Made by a program: the position numbers and the translations under genes | NCBI GenBank assembly: GCA_003978185.1 | Contig: QOAH01000020.1 | Location: forward strand, 1 to 6,485 | Length of the DNA stretch: 6,485 bases | DNA from: Candidatus Thioglobus sp. | GTDB lineage: Bacteria; Pseudomonadota; Gammaproteobacteria; PS1; Thioglobaceae | Direction: 5' to 3' | Notes under the pieces: generated by a model | Told to the model about the DNA's origin: nothing | The model's database searches: none | The model's input: only the letters and a program-made list of their open reading frames with translations | Part shown: piece after piece, positions 1-6,485 of the stretch | Position numbering within the stretch: the stretch's first letter is position 1 | Layout of the letters: each line of letters opens with the position of its first letter

Positions 1-97
1 TATGTGTAGCCGTACGACCCAACATAGAGCCGAAAAATCCAGCGATAATGGCGCCTAAAAGTGGGGCAAGTGCAATTGTTAAATAAATATTTTCCAT
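1..97 (-). CDS. nuoL: NADH-quinone oxidoreductase subunit L, N-terminal fragment (3' end outside window)
   Basis: This is the first 32 codons of NuoL, the large antiporter-like membrane subunit at the distal end of the complex I arm, which takes part in proton translocation. The ATG at 97-95 opens a frame that reads MENIYLTIALAPLLGAIIAG and continues FFGSMLGRTATH to the window edge. Seen directly: a hydrophobic first helix with no stop codon. From family knowledge: this closely matches the usual NuoL N-terminus, and nuoL normally follows nuoK. It starts 14 bases after the nuoK stop. No strong Shine-Dalgarno sequence lies at normal distance; the nearest purine-rich match, AAGGGA at the end of nuoK (115-120), is 17 bases from the ATG. 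The catalytic helices lie outside the window, so only identity and start can be judged. Confidence 0.93.
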   Translation of the reverse strand, partial: MENIYLTIALAPLLGAIIAGFFGSMLGRTATH

Positions 98-111
98 GAT
101 CAGTTTTTTAT

Positions 112-417
112 CTATCCCTTCAGACTGTTGGTTACATCAACGTTAATAGTGCCTTTATTTCTAAATAGTAGCGTTAGAATTGCTAGTCCAATCGCGACCT
201 CTGCCGCAGCCACCGTTAAAATAAAGAAGACAAAAATTTGCCCCGCTTCATTGCCTAAAAAATGTGAGAAAGCAATAAAATTAGTATTAACTGCCACCAA
301 AATTAATTCAACACACATCAATAAGGTGATGATATTAGTACGATTAACAAAAATACCAACTAGACCAATGCAAAAAATAATCGCACTTAGAATTAAATAA
401 TCACTCAAACTAACCAT
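112..417 (-). CDS. nuoK: NADH-quinone oxidoreductase subunit K
   Basis: NuoK (101 residues, the usual family length) is a small three-helix membrane subunit of complex I, related to MrpC and mitochondrial ND4L, that contributes to the proton path between NuoJ and NuoN. Predicted helices are at about 6-24, 28-49 and 59-84. The two membrane-embedded glutamates needed for pumping are present: Glu37 in [11 protein letters not shown] and Glu73 in [11 protein letters not shown], matching Glu36 and Glu72 of the E. coli protein. The C-terminus ends in the typical NSLKG. The ATG overlaps the nuoJ stop by one base (TAATG), and a strong AAGGAG sits 8 bases upstream inside the end of nuoJ, so translation is probably coupled to nuoJ. 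The stop is TAG. Nothing in the protein is unusual. Confidence 0.98.
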   Translation of the reverse strand: MVSLSDYLILSAIIFCIGLVGIFVNRTNIITLLMCVELILVAVNTNFIAFSHFLGNEAGQIFVFFILTVAAAEVAIGLAILTLLFRNKGTINVDVTNSLKG

Positions 418-1028
418 TATTTATTCTCCTTTTTAGGCGATGCAATTGAAACAAGACGCACTCTATCTTTGGCTTGAACACTCACTTGCTCTGAAATTGA
501 TTGCTTCTTACGACTGGATTCATTACGATGCACTAAAGTAATTGCTGCAATAATTGCAATTAATAATAGTACGGCTGCTAATTCAAATGGGTAAACATAA
601 GTCGTATAGAGTTGCATCGCCAATACAGTGATATTACTGTAATCTGCTGCATGTCTTGCCGGTGCTGCCACCACATCTAGACCAAACTGATTACCACCCA
701 GGACCAAAGTCATCTCAGCAATAATAATCGCTGCTACAAGCAGGCCTAATGGTAAATAACCGGCAAACTTTGCGCGTAGCGTTGACTTATCAATGTTTAG
801 CATCTTAATAACAAATAGGAACAGTACCATGACAGCACCGACATAAACCAAAATCAGGGTAATGGCTAAAAATTCAGCTTCTAACAGAATCCAAATACTG
901 GCAGCAGAAAAGAACGATAGAATTAAGAACAAGACTGCTTTTGCCGCATTGCGCGAAAAAATCATTGCCAATGAACTGGCAACAAACCAAAACGAAAACA
1001 CATAAAATAATATTTGATCAAATGTCAT
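417..1028 (-). CDS. nuoJ: NADH-quinone oxidoreductase subunit J
   Basis: NuoJ (203 residues) is a membrane subunit of complex I, equivalent to mitochondrial ND6, located between the quinone-site subunit NuoH and the pump subunits. Five hydrophobic helices are visible at about 4-23, 29-48, 52-75, 89-110 and 144-166. Helix 3 holds the family signature [13 protein letters not shown] (61-73), the segment known to form a pi-bulge and to change shape during coupling. A polar, basic tail of about 37 residues (167-203) follows the last helix; tails of this kind are common and variable in the family. The ATG start lies 9 bases after the nuoI stop with AAAGG in front of it. The last codons, for KKENK, also form the nuoK ribosome binding site, and the TAA stop overlaps the nuoK ATG by one base. 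Confidence 0.97.
   Translation of the reverse strand: MTFDQILFYVFSFWFVASSLAMIFSRNAAKAVLFLILSFFSAASIWILLEAEFLAITLILVYVGAVMVLFLFVIKMLNIDKSTLRAKFAGYLPLGLLVAAIIIAEMTLVLGGNQFGLDVVAAPARHAADYSNITVLAMQLYTTYVYPFELAAVLLLIAIIAAITLVHRNESSRKKQSISEQVSVQAKDRVRLVSIASPKKENK
426..431 (-). promoter_or_regulatory. Ribosome binding site of nuoK, inside nuoJ
   Basis: AAGGAG on the minus strand lies 8 bases before the nuoK ATG. It is formed by the last nuoJ codons (KKENK), so the nuoJ C-terminal sequence and nuoK initiation are tied together. Together with the TAATG stop/start overlap, it fixes the nuoK start with confidence. Confidence 0.85.
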
Positions 1029-1034
1029 AATTGG

Positions 1035-1039
1035 CCTTT
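1035..1039 (-). promoter_or_regulatory. Ribosome binding site of nuoJ, overlapping the nuoI stop
   Basis: AAAGG on the minus strand begins within the nuoI TAA stop codon and ends 6 bases before the nuoJ ATG. It supports the ATG at 1028 as the start. The overlap with the stop codon suggests that ribosomes ending nuoI can begin nuoJ. Confidence 0.65.
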
Positions 1040-1559
1040 ATTTATACTTTGCGTCTTCCAACTTGGTTTGGTTGATCATTTTTTCATTTTTATCACCCAC
1101 TTCTAATAATTGATCTTTAGTAATAATGCTACCAAATTGTCCTTTTGTATTGTCATTACCATCTCTTGAGCCTACAAAAGCATAGTCAAAAATCTGAGTT
1201 TCAACAATGGCATCAACAGGGCAAGCTTCCTCGCAAAAGCCACAGAAAATACACTTAAACAAATCAATATCGTATTGCGTAGTACGGCGTGTGCCATCAT
1301 CTCGCATTTCTGATTCAATGGTAATTGCATTAGCTGGACAGACTGCTTCACAGAGTTTACAAGCAATACAGCGCTCTTCACCATTTGGGTAACGTCGTAA
1401 TGCGTGTAAGCCTCTGAAACGAGGTGAGATTGGGGTTTTCTCCTCTGGATACTGAACCGTAATTTTCTTATTAAACAGCTCTTTTGCGGTAATCTTCATA
1501 CCGCCACGTAATTCACTTAAACTGAATTCTTTTACTAATTTTTTAATGTTATTAATCAT
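1038..1559 (-). CDS. nuoI: NADH-quinone oxidoreductase subunit I (2 x [4Fe-4S])
   Basis: NuoI (173 residues) is the ferredoxin-like subunit equivalent to mitochondrial TYKY/NDUFS8. Its clusters N6a and N6b carry electrons from NuoG towards N2 and quinone. Both ligand motifs are intact: Cys64, 67, 70 and Cys74 followed by Pro in [12 protein letters not shown], and Cys103, 106, 109 and Cys113 in [12 protein letters not shown]. The N-terminal amphipathic segment and the [20 protein letters not shown] region before the first motif are typical. The ATG at 1559 has GGGAG 8 bases upstream, and the gene follows nuoH by 23 bases, the longest spacer here. One oddity: between FDYAF (124-128) and ITKDQLL (146-152) there are about 10 more residues than I expect for the family (Gly/Asp/Asn-rich, 129-144), so the protein is longer than the usual ~163. 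Confidence 0.97.
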   Translation of the reverse strand: MINNIKKLVKEFSLSELRGGMKITAKELFNKKITVQYPEEKTPISPRFRGLHALRRYPNGEERCIACKLCEAVCPANAITIESEMRDDGTRRTTQYDIDLFKCIFCGFCEEACPVDAIVETQIFDYAFVGSRDGNDNTKGQFGSIITKDQLLEVGDKNEKMINQTKLEDAKYK

Positions 1560-1567
1560 AAATTACA

Positions 1568-1572
1568 CTCCC
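1568..1572 (-). promoter_or_regulatory. Ribosome binding site of nuoI
   Basis: GGGAG on the minus strand lies in the 23-base nuoH-nuoI spacer, 8 bases before the nuoI ATG at 1559. This is a good match to Shine-Dalgarno and supports that start. The spacer is too short for a separate promoter, and no hairpin was seen in it. Confidence 0.75.
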
Positions 1573-1582
1573 AATATCAGCA

Positions 1583-2659
1583 CTAAAACCAAGGCCCTAT
1601 TTTTAATTGTGTCATCAAAGCGACCACAAAAATCCATGCAATGGTCCATGGTAAAAACACCTTCCATGATAAGCGCATGATTTGATCGTACCGAAAACGT
1701 GGGAATGTTGCACGTACCCACAAATACAAAAACATAAAGAAGCTAGTTTTGGCTAGTAGCCAGATAATGCCTGGCACCCACGAAAACATTGATTCCATAA
1801 CTGGAACCCCTTCAAATGGAGAATGCCAACCACCAAAGAACATGATCACTGCTAATACCGCCATCAGAATCATGTTGGCGTACTCTGCTAAGAAAAATAC
1901 CGCAAATGTCATGCCAGAATACTCAACATGGGTACCACCCACAATCTCTGATTCGCCTTCTACCACATCAAACGGTGCGCGGTTAGTTTCTACTAAAGCA
2001 GAAATAAAGAAGATGATCATCATTGGGAATAATGGAATCCAGTACCAATGTAAGATGCTGCCCTTTTGCGCCATAACAATATCATTCAGATTAACACTAC
2101 CTGCAATCATCACCACGGTTACTAAAGCAAAACCAATCACAATTTCATATGAGACTAAAAGTGATGCACTACGCAATGCACCTAATAATGGGTACTTAGA
2201 GTTAGAGGCCCAACCCGCTAAAATAATGCCGTACACACCGATCGAACCGATTGCTAGAACATATAATAAACTAATATCTAAATTAGCAACATAGATACCT
2301 TCATCAAAAGGAATAACTGCCCAAACTGCAATTGCAGGTGCAATCGCCAATATTGGTGCTAACAGGAATAAATAAATATTAGCCTTGGTTGGAAAAATAA
2401 TTTCCTTTGTCATCAACTTTAAAGCATCGGCAATCGGTTGCAACCAACCTTTCGGACCAACTCGGTTCGGGCCAATACGCAACTGCATATAACCAATTAC
2501 TTTACGCTCAGCATAAGTGAAGTAGGCCACCACCAACATCAGCGGCATCACCAAAGCCACAGCTTTAATCAAAATAATCAAAATCGTTGCAATAGAGCCA
2601 TCAAACCATGGAATTAGCTCGTGCACTAACTCAACAAACGATTGCCACAATGCCATCAT
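1583..2659 (-). CDS. nuoH: NADH-quinone oxidoreductase subunit H
   Basis: NuoH (358 residues) is the membrane subunit equivalent to mitochondrial ND1. It anchors the peripheral arm and builds much of the quinone chamber. Eight hydrophobic helices are visible, at about 24-46, 90-118, 128-150, 164-187, 205-223, 250-275, 288-313 and 331-353. Family signatures are present: [20 protein letters not shown] (49-68), [19 protein letters not shown] (224-242) with the acidic loop residues Asp231, Glu234, Glu236 and Glu238, and [11 protein letters not shown] (316-326). Thr243 sits where relatives usually have Phe or Tyr. The start is ambiguous between two adjacent ATGs (2659 and 2656). The first overlaps the nuoG stop by four bases (ATGA) and lies 7 bases after GGAG, so I prefer it; the second would shorten the protein by one residue. 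The stop is TAG. Confidence 0.98.
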   Translation of the reverse strand: MMALWQSFVELVHELIPWFDGSIATILIILIKAVALVMPLMLVVAYFTYAERKVIGYMQLRIGPNRVGPKGWLQPIADALKLMTKEIIFPTKANIYLFLLAPILAIAPAIAVWAVIPFDEGIYVANLDISLLYVLAIGSIGVYGIILAGWASNSKYPLLGALRSASLLVSYEIVIGFALVTVVMIAGSVNLNDIVMAQKGSILHWYWIPLFPMMIIFFISALVETNRAPFDVVEGESEIVGGTHVEYSGMTFAVFFLAEYANMILMAVLAVIMFFGGWHSPFEGVPVMESMFSWVPGIIWLLAKTSFFMFLYLWVRATFPRFRYDQIMRLSWKVFLPWTIAWIFVVALMTQLKIGPWF

Positions 2660-4908
2660 GACCGCACTCCTGTTGAATGATTTGCATTAACAAATACGCA
2701 GTTGTTAGACACCGTCTCATTAATGGCCACTGGTACGCCTAAATATTCATCATCGTGTGAAACTTCTAATTTTTTAGCTGTGGCTTTGTTCATTGAGGCG
2801 CTGTTAATTTGGCCGATCTTAGTGGCTTGCAATGAAGCCGCATGTCTAGATAAGACATCTACAGCATAAGGAGATTTTTGCCAAATAACATTAATACCTC
2901 TTTTAACTTTTACATCAATACTTTCATCATGCGCATGCTGCTTGTGGCTTTGATGTATAACCTCACTAGTAACTTGTGCTGAATCCGCATAATGGAAGCC
3001 TGGCAACTCTAATAAATCCGCCAATACTTTTAGTACTTTCCAAGCAGGTTTTGCATTGTTTGGCGCATTCACCGCTGCTGCGAATGATTGAACCTCACCC
3101 TCAACATTCACATGCGAACCTGATGTTTCGTAGAAACTGGCAATCGGCAATAAAACGTCTGAATACTGGGCAACTGCGTCATCTTTAAAGCTGTTTAATG
3201 AGATTACAAAAGTATCATCATTACTGAGTGCTTCAACGGCTTGAGCAGAATGATGGAAATCGTATTGCGGATAAACATCTAACAAAATATAAGCTTTTAA
3301 ATCAGCTGCCAACATTGCATTTACATCTAAACCATCTTTGCCTGGTACAAAGCCCGCCATGTTAGCCGCCATAGAATTGGCAGTGGCGCTGACATTAAGC
3401 GTTGTAGAATCAGTATGCTGTGCAATCTCGCTTACCAAATTAGCAATACTAGCTGCTTGCGGGTTATTAATAATGTGCTCACCCAAGACTATTACTGAAT
3501 TATTTGATTGAGATAATTTCTCTGCTAATTGCATTGCAATATCACTTACTTCAATTTCTACTAAGTAGTCTGGAACTTCAATGTGTGCATTTTGTAAAAC
3601 TGACTTTAATACACCTGCTAACGTTGCCGCTGTTTGGTTTGGTGAAATAATATTTTCACTATTAAGTCGGTAATTAAAATCAAACGCCATTGCATTAATC
3701 ACATCAATACTAGCGCCTGATAAATTGGCTTTACGCAAACGGTGGCTAATCATTGGTTGCTCTAATCGTAGATTCGAACCAATCACAAGCGCATGGTCAA
3801 TACCTTCTAAACCTGCTAATTTAATGTTTGATTCAAGTGAAATAGCATGGTCTAAATCTTTTACATTTAGACGGTAATCAATATTTTCAGAACCAACTTC
3901 TCTTAAAATCTTTTGCAATAAGTGAAACTCTTCCAATGTTGCTGTATTTGAAGCTAGCGCCCCCAATTTATCTGATTGATGAGTGTTAATCACATTATTT
4001 GCCAAACCTCGAATGGCAAAATCTAATGCGACATTCCATTCAACTTCTTTCCACGTACCTTCAACCTTAATCTGTGGCGATAGCAATCTGTTTTCATGCG
4101 AAAGACCTTCGTATGAGAAACGATCTCTATCTGAAATCCAAGTCTCGTTAATGCTTTCGTTGTCTTTAGCAACAATACGCTTAACCTTACCTTTATAAGT
4201 TTGTGTAATAATGTTCGAACCGACTAAATCATGTCGGGCAACATTAGAAACAGCATTCATTTGCCAAGATCTAAGCTCATAACGGAAAGGCTTCGAAGTT
4301 AATGCGCCCACTGGACAAACATCAATCATATTGCCTGAAAGCTCTGATTGAATGCCTTCAGTTAAAAATGGCTCAATCTTCATATCTTCGCCACGACCTG
4401 TGCCACCCATTTCCATAATACCAGCTACTTCAGCACCAAAACGTACACAGCGCGTACAGTGGATGCATCGAGTCATATCAGTTTGAATAAGTGCACCAAT
4501 ATCACTGTCAGCTACAATACGCTTACCTTCAGTAAAGCGCGAAACATCTGAACCGTAATCCATAGCTACGTCTTGCAATTCACACTCGCCACCTTGATCA
4601 CAAATTGGACAATCAAGCGGGTGGTTGATGAGTAAAAATTCCATCACTGCTTTCTGAGAAGCTTTAGCTTTCTCATTTTGAGTGTGGATTTTCATACCAT
4701 CGGCAATCGGCGTAGAACACGCTGGTTGTGGTTTTGGTGCGCCTTCAACATCCACCAAACACATACGGCAGTTAGCCGCTATTGATAATTTTTTATGGTA
4801 ACAAAATCTCGGCACACTAATGCCTTCTCTGTCAGTAACAGTGATAAGCATTTCGCCTGCTTTGGCGTTAACTATATTACCGTCAATTTCAATTTCAATA
4901 TCAGCCAT
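2656..4908 (-). CDS. nuoG: NADH-quinone oxidoreductase subunit G (N7-lacking type)
   Basis: NuoG (750 residues) is the large iron-sulfur subunit of the peripheral arm, equivalent to mitochondrial NDUFS1, that takes electrons from NuoF towards NuoI. The N-terminal [2Fe-2S] domain has N1b ligands Cys36, 47, 50 and 64. Next come N5 ligands His96, Cys100, 103 and 109 ([14 protein letters not shown]), then N4 ligands Cys148, 151, 154 and 198. From about 220 a molybdopterin-oxidoreductase-like domain follows, with the recognisable [15 protein letters not shown] at 584-598; in this family it binds no cofactor. The extra N7 cysteines of the E. coli and Thermus proteins are absent, and the length fits the shorter, mitochondrial-like type. 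Only one other Cys exists (737). Residues 652-660 are His-rich. The ATG follows nuoF by 12 bases with AGGTAG before it; the TGA overlaps the nuoH start. Confidence 0.97.
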   Translation of the reverse strand: MADIEIEIDGNIVNAKAGEMLITVTDREGISVPRFCYHKKLSIAANCRMCLVDVEGAPKPQPACSTPIADGMKIHTQNEKAKASQKAVMEFLLINHPLDCPICDQGGECELQDVAMDYGSDVSRFTEGKRIVADSDIGALIQTDMTRCIHCTRCVRFGAEVAGIMEMGGTGRGEDMKIEPFLTEGIQSELSGNMIDVCPVGALTSKPFRYELRSWQMNAVSNVARHDLVGSNIITQTYKGKVKRIVAKDNESINETWISDRDRFSYEGLSHENRLLSPQIKVEGTWKEVEWNVALDFAIRGLANNVINTHQSDKLGALASNTATLEEFHLLQKILREVGSENIDYRLNVKDLDHAISLESNIKLAGLEGIDHALVIGSNLRLEQPMISHRLRKANLSGASIDVINAMAFDFNYRLNSENIISPNQTAATLAGVLKSVLQNAHIEVPDYLVEIEVSDIAMQLAEKLSQSNNSVIVLGEHIINNPQAASIANLVSEIAQHTDSTTLNVSATANSMAANMAGFVPGKDGLDVNAMLAADLKAYILLDVYPQYDFHHSAQAVEALSNDDTFVISLNSFKDDAVAQYSDVLLPIASFYETSGSHVNVEGEVQSFAAAVNAPNNAKPAWKVLKVLADLLELPGFHYADSAQVTSEVIHQSHKQHAHDESIDVKVKRGINVIWQKSPYAVDVLSRHAASLQATKIGQINSASMNKATAKKLEVSHDDEYLGVPVAINETVSNNCVFVNANHSTGVRS
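2666..2671 (-). promoter_or_regulatory. Ribosome binding site of nuoH, inside nuoG
   Basis: AGGAGT on the minus strand lies within the last codons of nuoG. Its GGAG core ends 7 bases before the ATG at 2659 and 10 bases before the second ATG at 2656. Both distances work, so it favours the first ATG only slightly. Confidence 0.75.
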
Positions 4909-4913
4909 CTACT

Positions 4914-4919
4914 CTACCT
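4914..4919 (-). promoter_or_regulatory. Probable ribosome binding site of nuoG
   Basis: AGGTAG on the minus strand lies in the 12-base spacer between the nuoF stop and the nuoG ATG. It is a moderate Shine-Dalgarno match: the AGG core lies 8 bases before the start. The NuoG N-terminus encoded from that ATG aligns with the usual family start, which supports the site. Confidence 0.55.
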
Positions 4920-4920
4920 G

Positions 4921-6189
4921 TTACCCTTTCACCATGCTCTTACCGTGCTCGATGTAATATTCGAACTCTTCACGGAAATTCCTTAAGAAACTTTCAACCG
5001 GCATTGCCGCAGCATCACCCAGCGCACAAATTGTGTTGCCCATAATTTTTTCTTGAACGCCCATTAGTAAATCAATATCATCTGCCTTACCATTGCCGTC
5101 CATAATACGTTTTAGTACGCGATACAGCCAGCCTGTGCCTTCACGACACGGTGTGCATTGACCACATGATTCGTCATAATAAAAATGCGCCAATCGCGTC
5201 AACGCTTCAACCATACAAGTTGAGTCGTCCATTATGATTACTGAACCCGCACCCAACATAGAGCCCGCTTTATCAATGCCGTCATAATCCATGGTCATTG
5301 CCATAGCCGCCTCTGCTGTTAATACTGGGGTTGATGAGCCGCCTGGAATTACCGCTTTTAAGGTTCTGCCTTCACGAATACCGCCTGCCATTTCTAACAA
5401 ATCTTTAAAAGGTATACCCATTGGCACTTCAAAGTTTGCTGGTTTGTTTACATGGCCAGTAACAGAAAATAATTTACAACCACCAGAATTCGCAACACCA
5501 ATATCAGCAAACCATTGCCCACCTTTTGCAAGGATATCTGGAACAGAGGCAAAGCTTTCCGTATTATTAATCGTAGTTGGCATACCATATAAACCGATAT
5601 TCGCTGGGAATGGCGGTTTAAATCTTGGCTGGCCTTTTTTACCTTCAAGTGATTCTAGAAGTGCTGTCTCTTCACCGCAAATATAAGCGCCTGCGCCTAA
5701 GTGCGTGTATAGATCAAAACTCACTGAACTGTCATCAATATTTTCACCGAGTAAACCTGCATCATAGGCTTCTTTTAGCGCACCTTCAAAGCGATAAAAT
5801 GGCTCCATGAATTCACCGCGAATGTAGTTATAGCCTTTGGTTGCATTCATTACAAAACCGCCAATTGCCATACCTTCAATAACAGAATGTGGGTTGTATC
5901 TTAAAATATCTCTGTCTTTACAAGTGCCTGGCTCACCTTCGTCAGAATTACACACCACATATTTTTGCATGTTTGCATTGCGCGGCATAAAACTCCATTT
6001 AAGGCCCGTTGGGAAGCCGGCACCACCACGACCACGTAGGCCAGAAGTTTTTAATTCGTCAATAATTTGTTCAGGCGTGAGCTCACCATTTAGGATTTTT
6101 CGCCAAACTGAATAACCGCCGCTTGCCTCGTATGTCTTTAATGACCACGGATCTTTTTGATCTAAGTTTTTAAAACAAACTTCATTCAT
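4921..6189 (-). CDS. nuoF: NADH-quinone oxidoreductase subunit F (FMN/NADH binding)
   Basis: NuoF (422 residues, normal length) is the NADH-oxidising subunit of complex I, equivalent to mitochondrial NDUFV1. It holds FMN and cluster N3, and hands electrons into the chain on the cytoplasmic side. The glycine-rich GRGGAGFPTG (53-62) of the FMN/NADH fold is followed by CNSDEGEPGTCKDR (80-93), CGEETALLESLEG (171-183) and NNTES (208-212), all typical. The N3 [4Fe-4S] ligands are Cys342, 345 and 348 in SCGQCTPCREG, and Cys388 in TICALGD. The N-terminus (NEVCFKNLDQKDPWSL) matches the usual family start, so the ATG at 6189 is well supported. That ATG overlaps the nuoE TGA by four bases (ATGA) and has no strong Shine-Dalgarno sequence, which suggests translational coupling with nuoE. 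The partner NuoE docks on this protein. No unusual residue was seen. Confidence 0.98.
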   Translation of the reverse strand: MNEVCFKNLDQKDPWSLKTYEASGGYSVWRKILNGELTPEQIIDELKTSGLRGRGGAGFPTGLKWSFMPRNANMQKYVVCNSDEGEPGTCKDRDILRYNPHSVIEGMAIGGFVMNATKGYNYIRGEFMEPFYRFEGALKEAYDAGLLGENIDDSSVSFDLYTHLGAGAYICGEETALLESLEGKKGQPRFKPPFPANIGLYGMPTTINNTESFASVPDILAKGGQWFADIGVANSGGCKLFSVTGHVNKPANFEVPMGIPFKDLLEMAGGIREGRTLKAVIPGGSSTPVLTAEAAMAMTMDYDGIDKAGSMLGAGSVIIMDDSTCMVEALTRLAHFYYDESCGQCTPCREGTGWLYRVLKRIMDGNGKADDIDLLMGVQEKIMGNTICALGDAAAMPVESFLRNFREEFEYYIEHGKSMVKG

Positions 6190-6485
6190 TTTAGACCATC
6201 CACAATTTCGTCAATTTTATCGGCGGTTAAATTTTCATAATACTGGTCGCCAATTTGAAACATCGGCGCACCAACGCAGGCGCCCAAACACTCTACTTTT
6301 TTAACGTTAATTAAACCGTCAGGGGTTACTTCGCCCGTCTTAACGCCTAACTTGTTTTCTAAATGCGTAATCAGCTCATCTGAGCCATTAAGCATGCATG
6401 AAATATTATGGCAGAAACGAATGGTATGTTTACCTACCGGCTTATGATTATAATTTTCATAAAATGTTGCCACTTCAGCCGCTGC
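6186..6485 (-). CDS. nuoE: NADH-quinone oxidoreductase subunit E, C-terminal fragment (5' end outside window)
   Basis: This is the C-terminal 99 residues of NuoE, the thioredoxin-like [2Fe-2S] subunit (mitochondrial NDUFV2) that binds cluster N1a next to the FMN of NuoF. The frame is open to the window edge and reads AAAEVATFYENYNHKPVG. The GTG at 6473-6471 is therefore an internal Val codon, not a start: EVATFY is a conserved internal motif, and the family protein is about 160 residues long. The four N1a ligands are Cys25 and Cys30 of this fragment (CHNISC) and Cys66 and Cys70 (CLGAC), the expected Cx4C and Cx3C pairs. The YYENLT motif near the end is also typical. The TGA overlaps the nuoF ATG by four bases. 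The missing N-terminal helical domain lies beyond the window, where nuoD or nuoCD would be expected upstream. Confidence 0.97.
   Translation of the reverse strand, partial: AAAEVATFYENYNHKPVGKHTIRFCHNISCMLNGSDELITHLENKLGVKTGEVTPDGLINVKKVECLGACVGAPMFQIGDQYYENLTADKIDEIVDGLK

Noticed and set aside
17..31. 15-base exact direct repeat, acccaacatagagcc, also at 5251-5265
   Set aside because: Both copies encode the pentapeptide GSMLG in frame, in NuoL and NuoF respectively. With no further flanking similarity this looks like coincidence of codon choice, not a mobile or regulatory repeat.
128..400. 90-residue open frame on the plus strand
   Set aside because: It is antisense to almost all of nuoK; the minus-strand product has both essential glutamates and is clearly the real gene.
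1560..1582. Possible internal promoter or terminator in the nuoH-nuoI spacer
   Set aside because: The spacer is only 23 bases, contains a Shine-Dalgarno site, and shows no hairpin with a T-run or plausible -35/-10 pair.
1749..2294. 181-residue open frame on the plus strand
   Set aside because: It is antisense to nuoH, whose frame shows family signatures throughout. The plus-strand translation has no recognisable domain and no ribosome binding context.
5291..5686. 131-residue open frame on the plus strand
   Set aside because: It lies antisense to the conserved centre of nuoF and is best explained as a by-product of that gene's codon composition.
6471..6473. GTG as a possible start for a short 95-residue NuoE
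   Set aside because: The frame continues upstream to the window edge as AAAE and then Val, within the conserved EVATFY motif, so this GTG is an internal Val codon.

Overview
The window is the interior of a nuo operon encoding respiratory complex I, the proton-pumping NADH:quinone oxidoreductase. All genes lie on the minus strand. Read in the direction of transcription, from high to low coordinates, they are nuoE (3' part), nuoF, nuoG, nuoH, nuoI, nuoJ, nuoK and nuoL (first 32 codons). Both end genes run off the window. Junctions range from 4-base overlaps to a 23-base spacer. I see no promoter, terminator, RNA gene, mobile element, repeat array or CRISPR, and no gene-free stretch longer than 23 bases.

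The cassette falls into two functional halves. At 2656-6485, nuoE, nuoF and nuoG encode the peripheral NADH dehydrogenase module. It oxidises NADH on the FMN of NuoF and passes electrons along the N3, N1a, N1b, N4 and N5 iron-sulfur clusters, whose ligands are all visible in NuoE, NuoF and NuoG. At 1-2659, nuoI encodes the two-[4Fe-4S] subunit that carries electrons towards quinone. nuoH, nuoJ, nuoK and the start of nuoL encode membrane subunits that form part of the quinone chamber and the proton path.

The organism is a bacterium, most likely a proteobacterium. The gene order and protein sequences fit the type of complex I found in beta- and many gammaproteobacteria: a NuoG of 750 residues without the N7 cluster, and a NuoL starting MENIYLTIALAPLLG. 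They do not fit the Escherichia coli type, whose NuoG is about 900 residues and carries N7. The DNA is moderately AT-rich (about 40 % G+C by eye, not counted). A low-GC marine or symbiotic sulfur-oxidising gammaproteobacterium would fit, but that is inference from general impression and is not established by the sequence.

This is core housekeeping energy metabolism, and I found no undescribed system. The points worth a second look are small: an approximately 10-residue insertion in the C-terminal part of NuoI, a Thr at a normally aromatic position next to the NuoH quinone-site loop, a short His-rich segment in NuoG, and the varied coupling signals at the gene junctions.
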